Shown here piece by piece: positions 24,025 through 35,345 of a DNA stretch of 64,000 bases. The notes under the pieces are model-generated. The model was not told the DNA's origin. It made no database searches and saw nothing but the letters and a program-made list of their open reading frames with translations. Both the position numbers and the translations under genes were made by a program. The first letter of the stretch is position 1. Every line of letters starts with the position of its first letter. Source of the DNA: Septoria linicola. Taxonomy: Eukaryota; Ascomycota; Dothideomycetes; Mycosphaerellales; Mycosphaerellaceae. The stretch is taken from NCBI GenBank assembly GCA_024114885.1, contig CP099423.1:558001-622000 (forward strand), in the 5' to 3' direction.

Positions 24025-25109
24025 CTAAGCATCCTCGGAAGCGGAGGCACCAGAAATAATCTCGACAAGTTGACCAGTAATGACAGCCTGTCTCGTTCGG
24101 TTGAAGAGAATCTGGAACTTGTCAATCATGTCTCCGGCGTTCTTGGAGGCGTTGTCCATGGCGTTGCGACGAGCGGAGATTTCGCAGGCGTGGCCCTCGG
24201 CAAGAGCCCAGTAAAGGGAGTTGGTGAGAGCGTATTCCTTCAGGTTGCCGAGAACTGCATCGTCAATCTCAAAGTTGGAGAAACCAGCTGTCAGATGATA
24301 TGTTAGCTGTAGTACAATCGAAACGGTCCATGCTGCAACTCACGTGACTCCTTGATGGCTTCTTCCGAGTATGCCTCAATGACGACTGGCTCGTATGCTT
24401 GCGCGTTAACGAACTTGTTGTACATGATCTTGATGCTCGAGTATTCGCCGGGGAGAAGAGTAATCTGGTCGGCAATGGCAGATGCATCGGCGAAGGTTGG
24501 CACGTCCTTTCCGATACCAGCGAAAGAGAGAACCATGGACTTGGGGTTCGATCTGCCCAGCTGTGCCTTGGACTTCTCACCAATGCAGACCAGGTTGTAG
24601 TCGGCTGGCTCGTTCTCTATCAGGCGGCGCACGGCACGCGAAAGACCGGAGTGGATACCACCGCAGAGGCCCTTGTCTGAGCTGCAGACCACGAGTAGCA
24701 CCTTCTTGTTCTCGGCCTCCAAAGGCTTCGTCTCGGCCTCCTCGAATACAGTGTTGGAGGTCTGTCCGAAAGATCGACCCGACTCCATGGCACGCTGGGC
24801 CTTGGTGAGCTTGGTGGAGGCGACGATTTTCATGGTCTTTGTGATCTTCTCAATGTTCTTGAGAGACTTCAGACGGTCCTCGATCTGGCGGAGGGTGGCA
24901 TAGTTGGCAGCCTGGACGGCAGGCGAAGCGGCAGCGGCGGGTCTGTGTGCATCGATGGCATGTTAGTATGCGTGTTGCGCTCTGTTTCGTGCTCTGCGCC
25001 GAGCTTGCCGTGTCGCTGCCGGAGATGCGCGCGGGAGAGGAGTGTCGACATACCGCAGTGATTGCGCCGCGCCAGCCCTGAAGGCGGGACGAGCAGCACG
25101 GGACAGCAT
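24025..25109 (-). CDS. ATP3: Mitochondrial F1-ATP synthase gamma subunit
   Basis: Central rotor stalk of the F1 sector, in the mitochondrial matrix. Exons 25054-25109, 24344-24942 and 24025-24287 (introns of 111 and 56 nt) give 305 residues, as in yeast. The first exon encodes a basic presequence (MLSRAARPAFRAGAAQSL); the mature protein starts near ATLRQIEDRLKSLKNIEKIT, the conserved N-terminal coiled-coil helix. KGLCGGIHSGLSR and the C-terminal helix EISARRNAMDNASKNAGDMI, with LFNRTRQAVIT, are diagnostic. Splicing of intron 2 joins KES to PGFSNFEID. The gene is divergent from TOP1, sharing about 500 bp of promoter DNA. Confidence 0.96.
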
Positions 25110-25611
25110 TGCTCGTTGTGTGAGGGGAGATGGGGGGTGGGATGGATGGGTGCTGGTGGTGCTGCTCCAATGTGAAGCTCTTCTGCGTGTGATGTCGCTC
25201 CCTGGCGCAGCGCAGCGCAGCGGTTCTCTCCGAGCTTCACGCTGGCCAAAACGTCCCAGGCAAATGGCCATCAAAGACATCACCCAACCGACCACGACTT
25301 CCTGACCCGAGGCGAGCACTGCTCTGCAGAGCGAGTCTCACGCGCTCCTGTTTCCTCACTTTCCATCTGCTTCTTGCTCTGTATTTACTCGATTATCTGA
25401 CTGCTTTGCGGTCTCTACAGCTCCCGCCAGCATCTTAGCCCCCGCACGCGTCTGGAGGGCTCTCTGCCCAAGGGCAAATCGACTTGGTCAGGAGAGATCC
25501 CGCTTCATCTGCACTTCACGCGTCGAGTCCACGAGCACCAACTACACGCGCCTGTCGTTCCTCCCACCTGTCAAACTCTCGCAGAGGCAGCCTTGGCCTT
25601 TCATCAGCAAA
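25110..25611. promoter_or_regulatory. Divergent promoter, ATP3 and TOP1
   Basis: About 500 bp between start codons hold both promoters. The part nearest TOP1 is rich in C/T, as in many fungal leaders. No specific element was identified. Confidence 0.4.
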
Positions 25612-28600
25612 ATGTCCGACTCTGAAGACGATCGGCCTCTTGTGGGTATGTCAATGTCCCATGCGCCTCAGTTGCTTGCTTTCCCCGTGTTGGTTGGGGG
25701 ACTTAGTCAAAAATCCGTCGGGTCTGCCCTCACCTGAGAAGCGTACTTGTCAAAATTTGCCTCTTCACCCACTCTGCTCACTTTACTATTGTTCACTTTG
25801 ACCATAGCCACATGCACTTGCCACTTGTCTTTACATTTCCTTTCAATTGATTATCAATAAATTTGGCTTGCCTTGTTGCACTTTCGACCACAACAATACT
25901 CGACACTAACCGACTTCTTCCTCAGCCAAGTCAAAGTCAACTGTCACGCAGAAAGACATGGAAACCACGTCAGACCCAGTGCTTCCAGGCGTTAGTCTCG
26001 CAAATGGGCCAGTGGAAGAAATGGACATCGATAAGCCCACCACGAACGGCACCACCAATGGCACCACGAATGGTACAAAGCGCAAGGCTTCGCTTGCCAA
26101 TGGCAAAAGCTACAAGGACGACAGCGAGAGCGACGAGGACGATGTCCCGTTGAAGAAACGCAAGACTGCGGTCGCTTCAGACTCTGACGATGACGATGTG
26201 CCGCTCGTAAAGAAGGTGGTCAAGCCGATCAAGGCTACCGCAGCACAAATTGGCGAGGACAGCGGAGACGAGCCGCTCGCTAAGATATTGCAAAAGGAAA
26301 AGGTGGCCATCGAGAAGAAGGCCGAGAAAGAGGCAAAGGCTATTCGCAGCAAGGAAGCAGCTGCGAAGAAGCGTGTCAAGCAGGAAGAGAGCAGTGACGA
26401 AGACGACAAGCCACTTGCCAAGAAGAAAGCCCCTGCGAAGAAGGCCAATGGTACCAAGGTGAAGAAAGAAGAGTCTTCTGACGACGACAAGCCACTGAAG
26501 AAGAGAGCTCCTGCAAAGAAGGCAGCAGTGAAGAAAGAGGCTGCTGCTCCTGCAAAGAAAGGCAAGGGAAAAGCCAAGGAGGAGACACCAGCAGAGAATG
26601 GCGAAGAAGACGAGGAGGAAGAGTATCGATGGTGGGAGGATCCGTCGAAGGGAGACGGCACCATCAAGTGGACCAGCCTGGAGCACAATGGTGTTGTCTT
26701 CCCGCCTGAGTACGAACCTCTGCCCTCGAATGTGAAGATGAACTACGATGGCGTGCCGGTTACTCTGCACAAGGAAGCCGAGGAAATCGCCTATGCTTTC
26801 GGAGCCATGCTCAACTCGACGCACAACGTGGAGAATCCAACATTTCAGAAGAACTTCTTTGCCGATTTCAAGGAAGTGCTCGACAAGACTGGGCATGGTA
26901 AGGATCGTGATGGCAAGCAGGTCAAGATTTTAAAGTTCGATAAGTGCGACTTTAGGCCTATCTTCAACCACGTAGACGCCGAGCGCACAGCCAAGAAGGC
27001 CTTACCAGCAGCCGAAAAGAAGAAGCTCAAGGCAGAGAAGGACGAACTCGAGGCGCCATACATGTACTGTAAGTGGGATGGACGCAAGCAGAAGGTCGGC
27101 AATTTCCGAGTCGAGCCTCCAGGACTGTTCCGTGGACGTGGCGAGCACCCAAAGACTGGCAAGTGGAAGAAGCGTGTTATGCCAGAGCAGATTACCATCA
27201 ACATTGGCAAAGACGCCACGGTCCCCAAGCCTCCTGATGGACACAAGTGGAAGGAGGTTAAGAATGACCAGGAGGGTACATGGCTTGCGATGTGGCAGGA
27301 AAACATCAACGGCGCGTACAAGTATGTCATGCTGGCAGCCAACTCCGATATCAAAGGTCAGAGTGACTACAAGAAGTTCGAAAAGGCCCGTGAGCTGAAG
27401 AAGCACATCGACCGCATCCGGAAGGACTACGAAAAAGAGCTGAAGTCCGAGGTCATGGCGGAGCGACAACGTGCCACGGCAACCTACCTCATCGATCGAT
27501 TTGCACTCCGTGCCGGTAACGAGAAAGGCGATGACGAAGCAGACACTGTTGGTTGCTGTTCGCTCAAATTCGAGAACGTCACGCTTGCACCACCAAACAA
27601 AGTCATCTTCGATTTCCTGGGTAAGGATTCGATCCGCTTCTACGATGAAGTGGAGGTTGATGCACAAGTGTTCAAGAACCTGAAAATCTTCAAGCGCAAC
27701 CCCAAAAAGGAGGGAGACGAAATCTTCGATCGACTCACCACGTCCGGCCTCAATAAGCATTTGTCGAACTACATGCAAGGTCTTACGGCAAAGGTGTTCC
27801 GTACATACAATGCCTCGTTCACCATGTCCACTCTTCTGAAGGAGATGAAAGCCGAGGGCACCATCGCCGACAAGGTACTTGCCTACAATGCCGCCAATCG
27901 AAAAGTCGCCATTCTCTGTAACCACAAGCGCACTGTCGCTGCTGGTCACGAGCAGCAGATGGAGAAGATGGAGGAGAAGATCAATGGTCTGAAGTACCAG
28001 CAGACTCGGATCAAGCGAATGATGCTTGATCTTGAGCCCAAGCTCAAGAAGAAGAAGGGCGAAGCCTACTTCGCTCTTCCAGAAGGACTCGATGCTGAGT
28101 GGCAGCAGAAGCATCATGAAGCACTAGTCGAGGAGCAGAAGACCAAGATCACCAAGAAGTTCGAGAAGGAGAATGAGAAGCTGGCAGCTGAGGGCGACAA
28201 AGAGATGAAGCCTAAGGAGCTCGAAGATCGTCTCGAAGTCGCACGCGACCTTGAGAAGAAGCTTAAGAAGGAGCTCAAGACTGGCAAGGTCGAGCCAGAA
28301 GGCAAGTCTGCATCGATTGACAAGTACGAAAAGGACATTGAGAAGCTTGATGTCCGTATCGCGACTCTGCAGACCCAGGCAGAGGATCGCGACAACAACA
28401 AAGAAGTGGCACTGGGAACCTCGAAGATCGTAAGTTATACTATCGTCAACTTTATGCTGCAATTGCTAATTTCTACTAGAACTACATCGACCCACGTCTC
28501 ACCGTCGTCTTCAGCAAGAAGTTCGATGTGCCGATCGAGCGCTTCTTCTCTAAGACTCTGCGCGAGAAGTTCGATTGGGCTATCAAGTCAGTCGATGAGG

Positions 28601-28614
28601 ACTGGGAGTTCTAA
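25612..28614 (+). CDS. TOP1: DNA topoisomerase I (type IB)
   Basis: Nuclear enzyme that relaxes supercoils by a transient 3'-phosphotyrosine nick. Exons 25612-25645, 25926-28429 and 28480-28614, giving 890 residues. The first intron is 280 nt, long for this window; the last is 50 nt. The N-terminal 220 residues are disordered, with acidic patches and repeated Lys/Ala/Pro units (such as PLAKKKAPAKKA and PLKKRAPAKKA), probably nuclear localisation and nucleolar binding. The core starts near YRWWEDP and includes IKWTSLEHNGVVFPPEY, the PGLFRGRGEHPKTGKWKKR strand and LIDRFALRAGNEK with a catalytic Arg. A long Lys/Glu linker helix pair follows. The third exon carries the active site: SKI/NYIDPRLT with Tyr848. 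It then ends in KFDWAIKSVDEDWEF. All catalytic parts are present. Confidence 0.96.
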
Positions 28615-28996
28615 TCCATTGCACATAGCGTGTAACGACTGCGGTAGGGCTGCTGTAGAGATACAGAGAGGACATTTGAGGCTTAGCGGGTGGGAAGGGC
28701 TTTGATCTGCTTTCAATGGTAGGCCGGGAAAAGCCTACTATGCCTCAATCAGGCGTTCACAGAGTCGACGGCACGGTCAGGCTCTCGACCATACATGTAT
28801 TCAGATACCAATTCCAGTTGCTGTGTGTACATACTGCATTGCTACATTCTCCACTGCTTCCACCTTGACACGCGGGTCCTCGGATATAAACACGTCCCGA
28901 GCAAGCCGAGCTTGGCTTCTATCCATCATCAACTTCACTTTACCATCATTTATCGTCCATTCCATCTCACGTCAAACGTTCATAATAATCGCAGAA
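28615..28996. other. Intergenic spacer between TOP1 and the DUF423 gene
   Basis: About 380 bp in which the two genes run in the same direction. It holds the TOP1 3' end and the DUF423 promoter. Nothing further was recognised. Confidence 0.4.
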
Positions 28997-29483
28997 ATGA
29001 CTACACCCTGGTGGATCGTCGGCGCTCTTTCTGGTGCAAGCTCTGTCGCATTCGGAGCTTTTGGCGCACACGGCTTGAAGAGCAGAGGCATCGCCCCCGA
29101 GAAGATCGCGAGCTGGCAGACTGCTGCTCATTATCATGTAAGCATTATCTTCACCTACCCTTCCCGATCTCCCTCCAAAACTCATCTGTTCCAACCCCCC
29201 CCCCCCCCCCCCAAATACCTGCCACAGACCACGCCTCTGACTTCCATCACAGCTCATCCACTCCGTCGCTCTCTTGGTTGCGGAACAAGCCGCACCTAAG
29301 AATGTCTGGGCCAAAGGACTGTTCACGGCGGGCATTATTGGGTTCTCTGGATCGATTTATGCGCTGGTGCTGAATAAGGAGTTGAAGTTTTTGGGGCCTG
29401 TGACGCCGCTGGGTGGACTTTGTTTGATTGGAGGGTGGTTGGCGTTGGCGTTTGGGAGTCGGGGGAGGGTTGTGCTGAAGTAG
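28997..29483 (+). CDS. DUF423 (TMEM256-like) small membrane protein
   Basis: Exons 28997-29137 and 29253-29483 encode 123 residues. The DUF423 signature is clear: a first hydrophobic helix (WWIVGALSGASSVAFGAFGAHGLKS has the family GAFGAHGL motif), WQTAAHYH, then after splicing LIHSVALLVAE, and two more hydrophobic segments ending GGWLALAF. Four membrane spans are expected. The function of this bacterial and eukaryotic family is not known; animal TMEM256 has been found in mitochondria. The 115-nt intron contains an 18-nt pure C tract. No frameshift or missing motif is apparent. Confidence 0.88.
29195..29212 (+). repeat. 18-nt poly-C tract inside the DUF423 intron
   Basis: An uninterrupted run of 18 C on the sense strand, 40 nt upstream of the AG acceptor. 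Its length should be treated as approximate, since such runs are error-prone in sequencing. Confidence 0.9.
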
Positions 29484-29885
29484 ATGGGATGGAAGAGATG
29501 TAGAAGGAGAGGGAGATATGAGTGGGACTAGGAGTGCGAGTGCGGTTGCATTGTAAGATGAGGTGCCGTATTTGCTCCAGAGTTTCTGTTGATGTTGACT
29601 GATGTGTGGCAGGAGTAGCGGGTCGATCTTCATGGAGTGTTAGAAGCGCTAGGCGTACCACCTTGCTGAAAGGTGATCTCCAGGATATTCCACCGCCGAT
29701 TTGTATCGTTGTCTCCACTAGGTAGCAGGGCTCCCCCGTGAATGTGAGGAAGCGTAAGTGAAGCGAGGCGTTACTTGATGTCGGCTTGGCGCGCAGATTA
29801 CCTTTGGTGTGCTTGTTGATTCTTGCTTCAGCATTCTCTGCAACAAAGATACCCGTCTGACAGAAGCCCTCCGGTGACCTCCACC
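29484..29885. other. Intergenic spacer
   Basis: About 400 bp after the DUF423 stop. It is G-rich at first, then ordinary. No gene or RNA was recognised; it includes the promoter of the first LPRELRD paralogue. Confidence 0.4.
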
Positions 29886-30647
29886 ATGGCGACTCGTCTC
29901 AAGGACGCGACAGCATTAGACGACAACAGCGACATGCTGCAGACACATCTGCCAGACTCAGCGAGCGACATCTTCCCTTTCTTCGACTTGCCACGCGAGA
30001 TGCGCGACCTAATTTACATCGGAATCGAATGCAAGGAGATCAACTTCCCGGCCGAGCTGACTCAGAGCCATTACAAGGCCACGATCTACGAGTACCCTAT
30101 CATATCGTGCCTTCAAGTGAGCAAGCTGTTCCAGTCGGAGTATCTTGACTCGCTCAAAGGACAGCTACGACTACGTCTCGATGATGTCGGCAGTGCTATC
30201 TTCACGCCCACCTTATCAGTGAATCTGCAACACGTGGCTAAATGCGACATGGCCATACTGGCTTCAGACAGCTCAGACATTGAAGCGCACTCGAACAGTC
30301 TTGGAGACATCACTTCGAGCATCAACCAGTCGTGTAAAGTGAGCATTAGACTTATCCTTGACTATGACTTTCATGGGCAGGACGATACATCAGAGGAGCG
30401 TGCCGCAGTGGCAAGGTCGCTTGTGACACTGGTCTCTCTGTGCCGGAACTCAACATTCCAGGCCCACCACTCAATTGATGGCGTCGAGAAATTTCCTGTT
30501 CATGCAGCACACCCATCGTTCGCTGAGGCCCCAATCTTCGAGTGGGCTGCTGGACAAGGCTGGTGCTCAGCGGCCTTGGATATCTTTGGTGATGCGCTGC
30601 GAGATGCTCAACCGACCGCGTCCGATGGCAAAGCTGAGACGAATTGA
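29886..30647 (+). CDS. LPRE(L/M)RD F-box-like protein, tandem paralogue A
   Basis: A single exon of 253 residues from the ATG at 29886; an in-frame ATG at 29823 would add 21 residues, but 29886 aligns with the start of paralogue B. The N-terminal motif FPFFDLPREMRDLIY is the degenerate F-box-like signature seen in many lineage-expanded fungal proteins. Then come ISCLQVSKLFQSEYL, a central region, and near the end a GWCSAALDIFGDALRDA helix also found in B. No enzymatic motif, signal peptide or membrane helix. Possibly a substrate adaptor; unproven. Confidence 0.72.
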   Translation: MATRLKDATALDDNSDMLQTHLPDSASDIFPFFDLPREMRDLIYIGIECKEINFPAELTQSHYKATIYEYPIISCLQVSKLFQSEYLDSLKGQLRLRLDDVGSAIFTPTLSVNLQHVAKCDMAILASDSSDIEAHSNSLGDITSSINQSCKVSIRLILDYDFHGQDDTSEERAAVARSLVTLVSLCRNSTFQAHHSIDGVEKFPVHAAHPSFAEAPIFEWAAGQGWCSAALDIFGDALRDAQPTASDGKAETN

Positions 30648-31234
30648 ATGCTCATGGAGGTAAGTCAAGCATACGTGTAAGACGTCTGACCTTAAAGCAC
30701 TGGAGTTGGCTGATACAGGTCTAGCTTGTCTCCCACACTACATCGTCTGGGCACTTTGCACAGCGGCAAGGCTCTCGAAAATCGGTGGACGGTGTGTGTC
30801 TGATCGGAATGCGGTCGGCATTGGCGTTCAGGATGAGGGAGAGCGCTGTATTGGCAGGAGATCTGTGACAGGAGAGAGGAGGCAGGGGTGGAGCGAGGCT
30901 GTGAGATTGATACAAACTATCCAGCTGAGAAGTGGAGGCTGATTCGTCTTGGTAGGCTTTGGCCGACTCCGAAAATATGCCCCAAAGTCATGTATGTGCA
31001 GCCGTCAGAACGCCTCAGATCGGTTTGAACTTCTGTGAAGAAAGAACACAGTCGCCCCAGAAAAGTGTTAGATCGACTCGTGATAAGAAGCAAACCGTGA
31101 GACGCAAGTGAAGCGAGATCACTGCAGCTTGGCGTGCATGAGCTCTGATATGTGTCACAAGTGCAGTCATGAACCCATTTCCTCTCTTCCTTCCAAGTTT
31201 ACAGTTCATAGAAAGACTCCCACAGCTGGTCGTG
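30648..31234. other. Spacer between the tandem paralogues
   Basis: About 590 bp holding the 3' end of A and the promoter of B. No gene, direct repeat boundary or mobile element trace was visible. Confidence 0.45.
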
Positions 31235-31963
31235 ATGGCGACTCCTTCTCCAAGCAGGATAACGCCAGACGACATCAATATACCAGCTGAGGCCCCTCTC
31301 ACACCAACAAGCAAGGCCTTCCCCTTCTTCAGACTTCCGCGCGAACTGCGCGATGCGATCTACAAAGGTATCGAGGAACGACAGGGCACCTTCAACAAAG
31401 CGGGAAGACATGCCATCATGGCCACAATTGACGAGCTACCCACCGAAGCATGCCTCCTGGTCAGCCAGCAGTTTCAAGCCGAATACCTCTACACGGTTCG
31501 AGAACGAGCGTACCTCCAAGTTCAGAACTGTGGCAAGCTGTCCAAAGACTTTAGATTGCCGGCGACTATTGGCAGCGTCCGCAGATGCGGCGTTGTGATC
31601 TATGTTGGAGACAGCTCTGACGCTCGCCAACATCTGACTTGGCTTCAACGCACGATCTCAGGCCTAAGTGAGTCCTGCAAGCTTCATGTCAAGCTTGTAC
31701 TGAAGCCGGGACTCGTTTCGGATGTGGTGCCTTTCCTACAAAGTCTCGCCTCATTGCGGGCTCTTACGGCTATTCAAATATATCGCGATGCACACCCAAA
31801 CGATTGGGTTCGACTGAATGAAGCAAACTTGTCGTTTCGCCAAGATCCCATGGGTTCCTGGACAATCGAGGAGGGCTGGTGCTCCGCCGCGGTCACTGTC
31901 TTTGGCAGTGAGCTGTGCAAGGCCTCGCAGCCCAGTGTAGGAACAACGTCTGTCGAGGTTTGA
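31235..31963 (+). CDS. LPRELRD F-box-like protein, tandem paralogue B
   Basis: A single exon of 242 residues from the ATG at 31235, with an in-frame ATG at 31169 that would add a hydrophobic 22-residue leader. Alignment with paralogue A supports 31235 (MAT start in both). Shared blocks are FPFFRLPRELRDAIYKGIE, CLLVSQQFQAEYL, a conserved (S/C)CK-(L/V)-x-(V/I)-(K/R)-LxL strand, and the GWCSAAVTVFG motif near the C-terminus. Identity between A and B is modest, so the duplication is not recent. Function unknown; a Skp1-binding adaptor is one possibility. Confidence 0.72.
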   Translation: MATPSPSRITPDDINIPAEAPLTPTSKAFPFFRLPRELRDAIYKGIEERQGTFNKAGRHAIMATIDELPTEACLLVSQQFQAEYLYTVRERAYLQVQNCGKLSKDFRLPATIGSVRRCGVVIYVGDSSDARQHLTWLQRTISGLSESCKLHVKLVLKPGLVSDVVPFLQSLASLRALTAIQIYRDAHPNDWVRLNEANLSFRQDPMGSWTIEEGWCSAAVTVFGSELCKASQPSVGTTSVEV

Positions 31964-32383
31964 GAAACTCGAATAGTGAGTGAACGAAGCTGCCACGGGA
32001 CCACCACGCCACCGTAATGGTACTGACTATTCACAAACCTTGTCAGACGCCTACCGGTGAGCCATCGAAGATCATACAATCAGAATTGTGACGCGAGAAT
32101 TCCGACAACGACATTGAGAGCACTGGTACGTGCTTTGATTCTCAACTCTATGCCACGAGGCTCATCTTATAACGCAGGTCAGACCAATCTTTGACTCACG
32201 ACCATGAGATAAGGACATGCGATAGTCTGTTCTCTGGCACATGTATTGCCGCTGGTGTTGGCGAAACGTTCGTCTATTGCAGGGTCGCAAAGTGGATGTT
32301 TGAGACATCGGAAGCATCATGAGTACTATTGCGGGCTTTGCACTTCAATAGCGTTGTCTATACATGACAATCACTTCCGCGCC
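31964..32383. other. Convergent intergenic spacer
   Basis: About 420 bp between paralogue B (plus) and the catalase stop (minus). Nothing was recognised apart from presumptive 3' ends. Confidence 0.45.
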
Positions 32384-34275
32384 CTACTTCTTCGAGCTTG
32401 CCTGCTTCTCAGCATAAGCAGCCTGTACACCCGAAAGCAGCGCAGGCGACACCTTTCCAAACTGCTCGAACAGCCTGTCAAGCACTGCTTGATGATCAAC
32501 GTTGACGAGCGTGCCCGCGATGTTGCTGTACAAATGATCTTTATCCGTTGGCGAGAAGCCCTCGTAGAACAATCTCGGCTGCTCGTAATCGATGTCCTCG
32601 TCGATCTCGCTCAGCCACTGCACTGTGCTGTCACCCTCAAGTGGATGGTCAATAGCAGTACCTGGGCGGTCGATGACGTGGATTGGGTCGAGGATCTCAG
32701 CCGGGAAGTTAAGGCGGGAGCCTTGGTTGCCGTGCGAGGTAAGATGGCCGTCACGGTCGAAGTTGGCAACGGAAGTGAGTGGGCAGTTGACCGGAATTTC
32801 TTCTGCGTTGACGCCAATACGGTAGCGGGCTGCATCATTATAGGCGAAGAGGCGGGATTGCAAGACTGGGTCGTTTGATGGCTCCCAGCCTGGTACCATG
32901 TTTGCTGGACTGAAATGGGACTGTTCAATTTCGGCGTGGTAGTTCTCTGGGTTCTGAGTGAGTGTGATGCGGCCGATCTCTTGGTACTCGATTCCCAACC
33001 AATCCTTGGTCAAATCGAGAACGTCGTAACGGTATTCCTCAGCTTGCTCTGGTGTCATTGTGGCAATGCCAACAGTCCACGATGGGTAATTGCCTTCTTG
33101 AATGTTGTCGAACAAGTCCTTGGTTGCCCAGGCGTCATTGTCACCCGACACCTTGGCAGCCTCATCGGCAGTCATGTTGCGCACGCCTTGATCTGTGCTA
33201 AGATAGACACGAGTATATACCCATGACCCGTCATCCTTTACAAGCTTGTAAGTGTGACCAGACCATCCATCCATGTGTCGGAACCTGTGCCGACAAATCA
33301 GTATCAGTCGTCCATGATCTCTCGCAAGGCTTCAGTCGGCCATGCTCTTCAATAGGGCCTCACTCACCCATAAGGTGTTCCAAGGTCCGAGAAGAGTCTG
33401 AGAAACTGCAGCAGAGACTCTGGGAACTGAGCTGGCCAGCTCCAGAAGGTGTTCCAATCACGGACATTCGTCGCCGGGTCGGTCTTCTGAGTGTGTATGA
33501 ATCGAGGCTAAAGGTAACAGATCATATGTCAGCAATGTCTCAGCAGATTTACACACTATGACTTTTTGGTGTGAACACAGAGTGCCATGGCTTCGTGTGG
33601 GTGCCCCGAGACCCCCCGCGGGGGGGGGGGGGGGGGGGGGGTTCGGCGGAAGCACTTGCGCGACGACTCTCTCCTCCGGCCAGCTGCTTTACTTACAAAT
33701 TTACCAGCGTCACGTATAAAGAAGACGGGAGTGTTATTGAACACCCAGTCCAATATACCCTCTTTTGTTCTGAATTTTATGGCGAAACCTCGTGGATCTC
33801 GTGCCTGGTCGGCCGAACCCCTTGCACCACCGACTGTTGAGAACCGCATCGTCACTGAGGTCCTTGTCCCCTTCTGAAACACACTGGCGGCAGATAGATT
33901 AGCAGCATAGTCCGTTGTTGCTTCGAAAAATCCGTGAGCACCAGCGCCTCGGGCGTGGACGATACGCTCTGGTATCCGTTCGCGGTTGAACGTTGCCAAC
34001 GTATCAATCAGAGCAACGTCTTGTAGAAGCAGAGGACCCCTCTCGCCAGCTCGCTGAGAACCAAGTGGTTGCCAATTCTTCTTGCCATTACGATCTGTGT
34101 ATGTCAAGTCGGAGTTGTTGAGCACGGACTGTTCCTGCTTCAGAGCTGTGCCTTCGAAAAGATCGGTCTTGTATTCCACTGCGTTCTGAGGTGGTTGTGT
34201 CACTCTTCGAAGAGTACTTTGTGCTGCATCAGCCACTAAAGGCGTAGCTAAAAGGGTGAAAGTGGTGAACTTCAT
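32384..34275 (-). CDS. Heme catalase (small-subunit type), possibly secreted
   Basis: Decomposes hydrogen peroxide. Exons 33697-34275, 33368-33507 and 32384-33284; introns of 189 and 83 nt; 539 residues. The start at 34275 gives a hydrophobic leader (MKFTTFTLLATPLVADA) like a signal peptide; an in-frame ATG at 34314 would bury it, so 34275 is chosen. Catalytic His107 lies in ERIVHARGAGAHGFFE, the distal Asn in FNNTPVFFIRD, and the proximal heme Tyr (about residue 385) in SRLFAYNDAARYRIG. Splicing of intron 1 rejoins GKF to PRFIHTQKTDPATN, and intron 2 joins PYG to FRHMDGWSGHTY. Intron 1 holds a 22-nt C tract (sense). Extracellular location is inferred only from the leader. Confidence 0.92.
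33620..33641 (-). repeat. 22-nt homopolymer (poly-C in sense) inside catalase intron 1
   Basis: Plus strand reads 22 G, immediately preceded by CCCCCCGC (33612-33619), so part of it can fold as a C6/G6 palindrome. On the catalase sense strand it is poly-C, about 110 nt upstream of the acceptor. Exact length is uncertain. Confidence 0.9.
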
Positions 34276-35345
34276 CTCGTTAGTGGAAGTCGCTCGACGT
34301 TCGATGGAAGTCACTACCTCGAATGGCCGACGAATTGGCCGGTGTTTATATGTAATTAGGGCAAGGTGAGTGACTTTGGTGTATCCTCCGCGGTGAATTG
34401 CTCATCCAAGCCTTGACGGATCCCTACCTCTGTTGGCCTCGACTAGACATGCCCCCAAGAATGAACCCATGGCCGAAGATAACGCGAAATTGGGCTATCA
34501 GGGTGACTGTTTACTAAACTCAACATGGCTCAGGATCTTTGTCTGCAAGTCTCGGTCGATATCAGACGACTGCTCTGTCGAGCTGAGCTGTAAGTGGTTG
34601 CTCGCTACATCGCCGAGCACAAGTTTCGCTGCGAAGCTCGCTGCGTTGAAGCCTTGGACGCAGAAAACTATTCTTGTAGCACTGCATAGCAGCCGAGCAC
34701 GTGTTGATTGTGATCACAAGTGTTGAAGTTGAGTATGCTTATTGGTCCTGCCGGTAGTCGATATCAGCCGCTGCACCTCACGAACGGAAGGCGGGTGAGG
34801 CTCGCACCAGAAATTCCTTTCTTGGTCAATTTTGTGGACTTTTGTGCTCTGTGCAACACGCCGGGCTATGTGGTCGCTGTGCACAGCGATTTCATCACTT
34901 ACGATTGACGACTTGGCAGTACTGGAAATGCTGGTTTTGCCTACGTTGTCCGTCTTGTCAAGTGTAGCAGCGAGCTTGGCGGGCGCTTGCGATAGATTGT
35001 GGTGCAATGTCACACCTTCACCGCGGCCGGCCAGTGAAACCTTCTGGAACTCTTCAGTCTGAGTCCGCGGCGACGGTGGCCATCCCCTTGGAGGCCAAGC
35101 ACGATCCGGTTGGGTGAACTAGACACTGGCGCAAAGAATCAAAGAGCCGGGCAAGCGACTCGCGTGGAGAATCCATGCTGCACCACCAGCGCTTTGGTCA
35201 ATGGTCAGCATTCACGGAGCCGTTTGAGACCTGTATCTCTCATGAGCTTTGCAGCATCCGCCACAAGCGTCATGGCTACACGAGATAGGGCATTCGGAAG
35301 CATCGCTTCTTCTCGGTACCTCTGAGATGTACACACCAGAAATAG
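34276..35345. other. Intergenic, possibly with eroded coding sequence
   Basis: Contains the catalase promoter. In one plus-strand frame at about 34802-34908 the peptide FVDFCALCNTPGYVVAV faintly resembles the FxxFCxxNPxPCPLLxV stretch found upstream in DUF1445 proteins, so it may be a remnant of the N-terminal half of the next gene. Otherwise nothing convincing. Confidence 0.3.
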
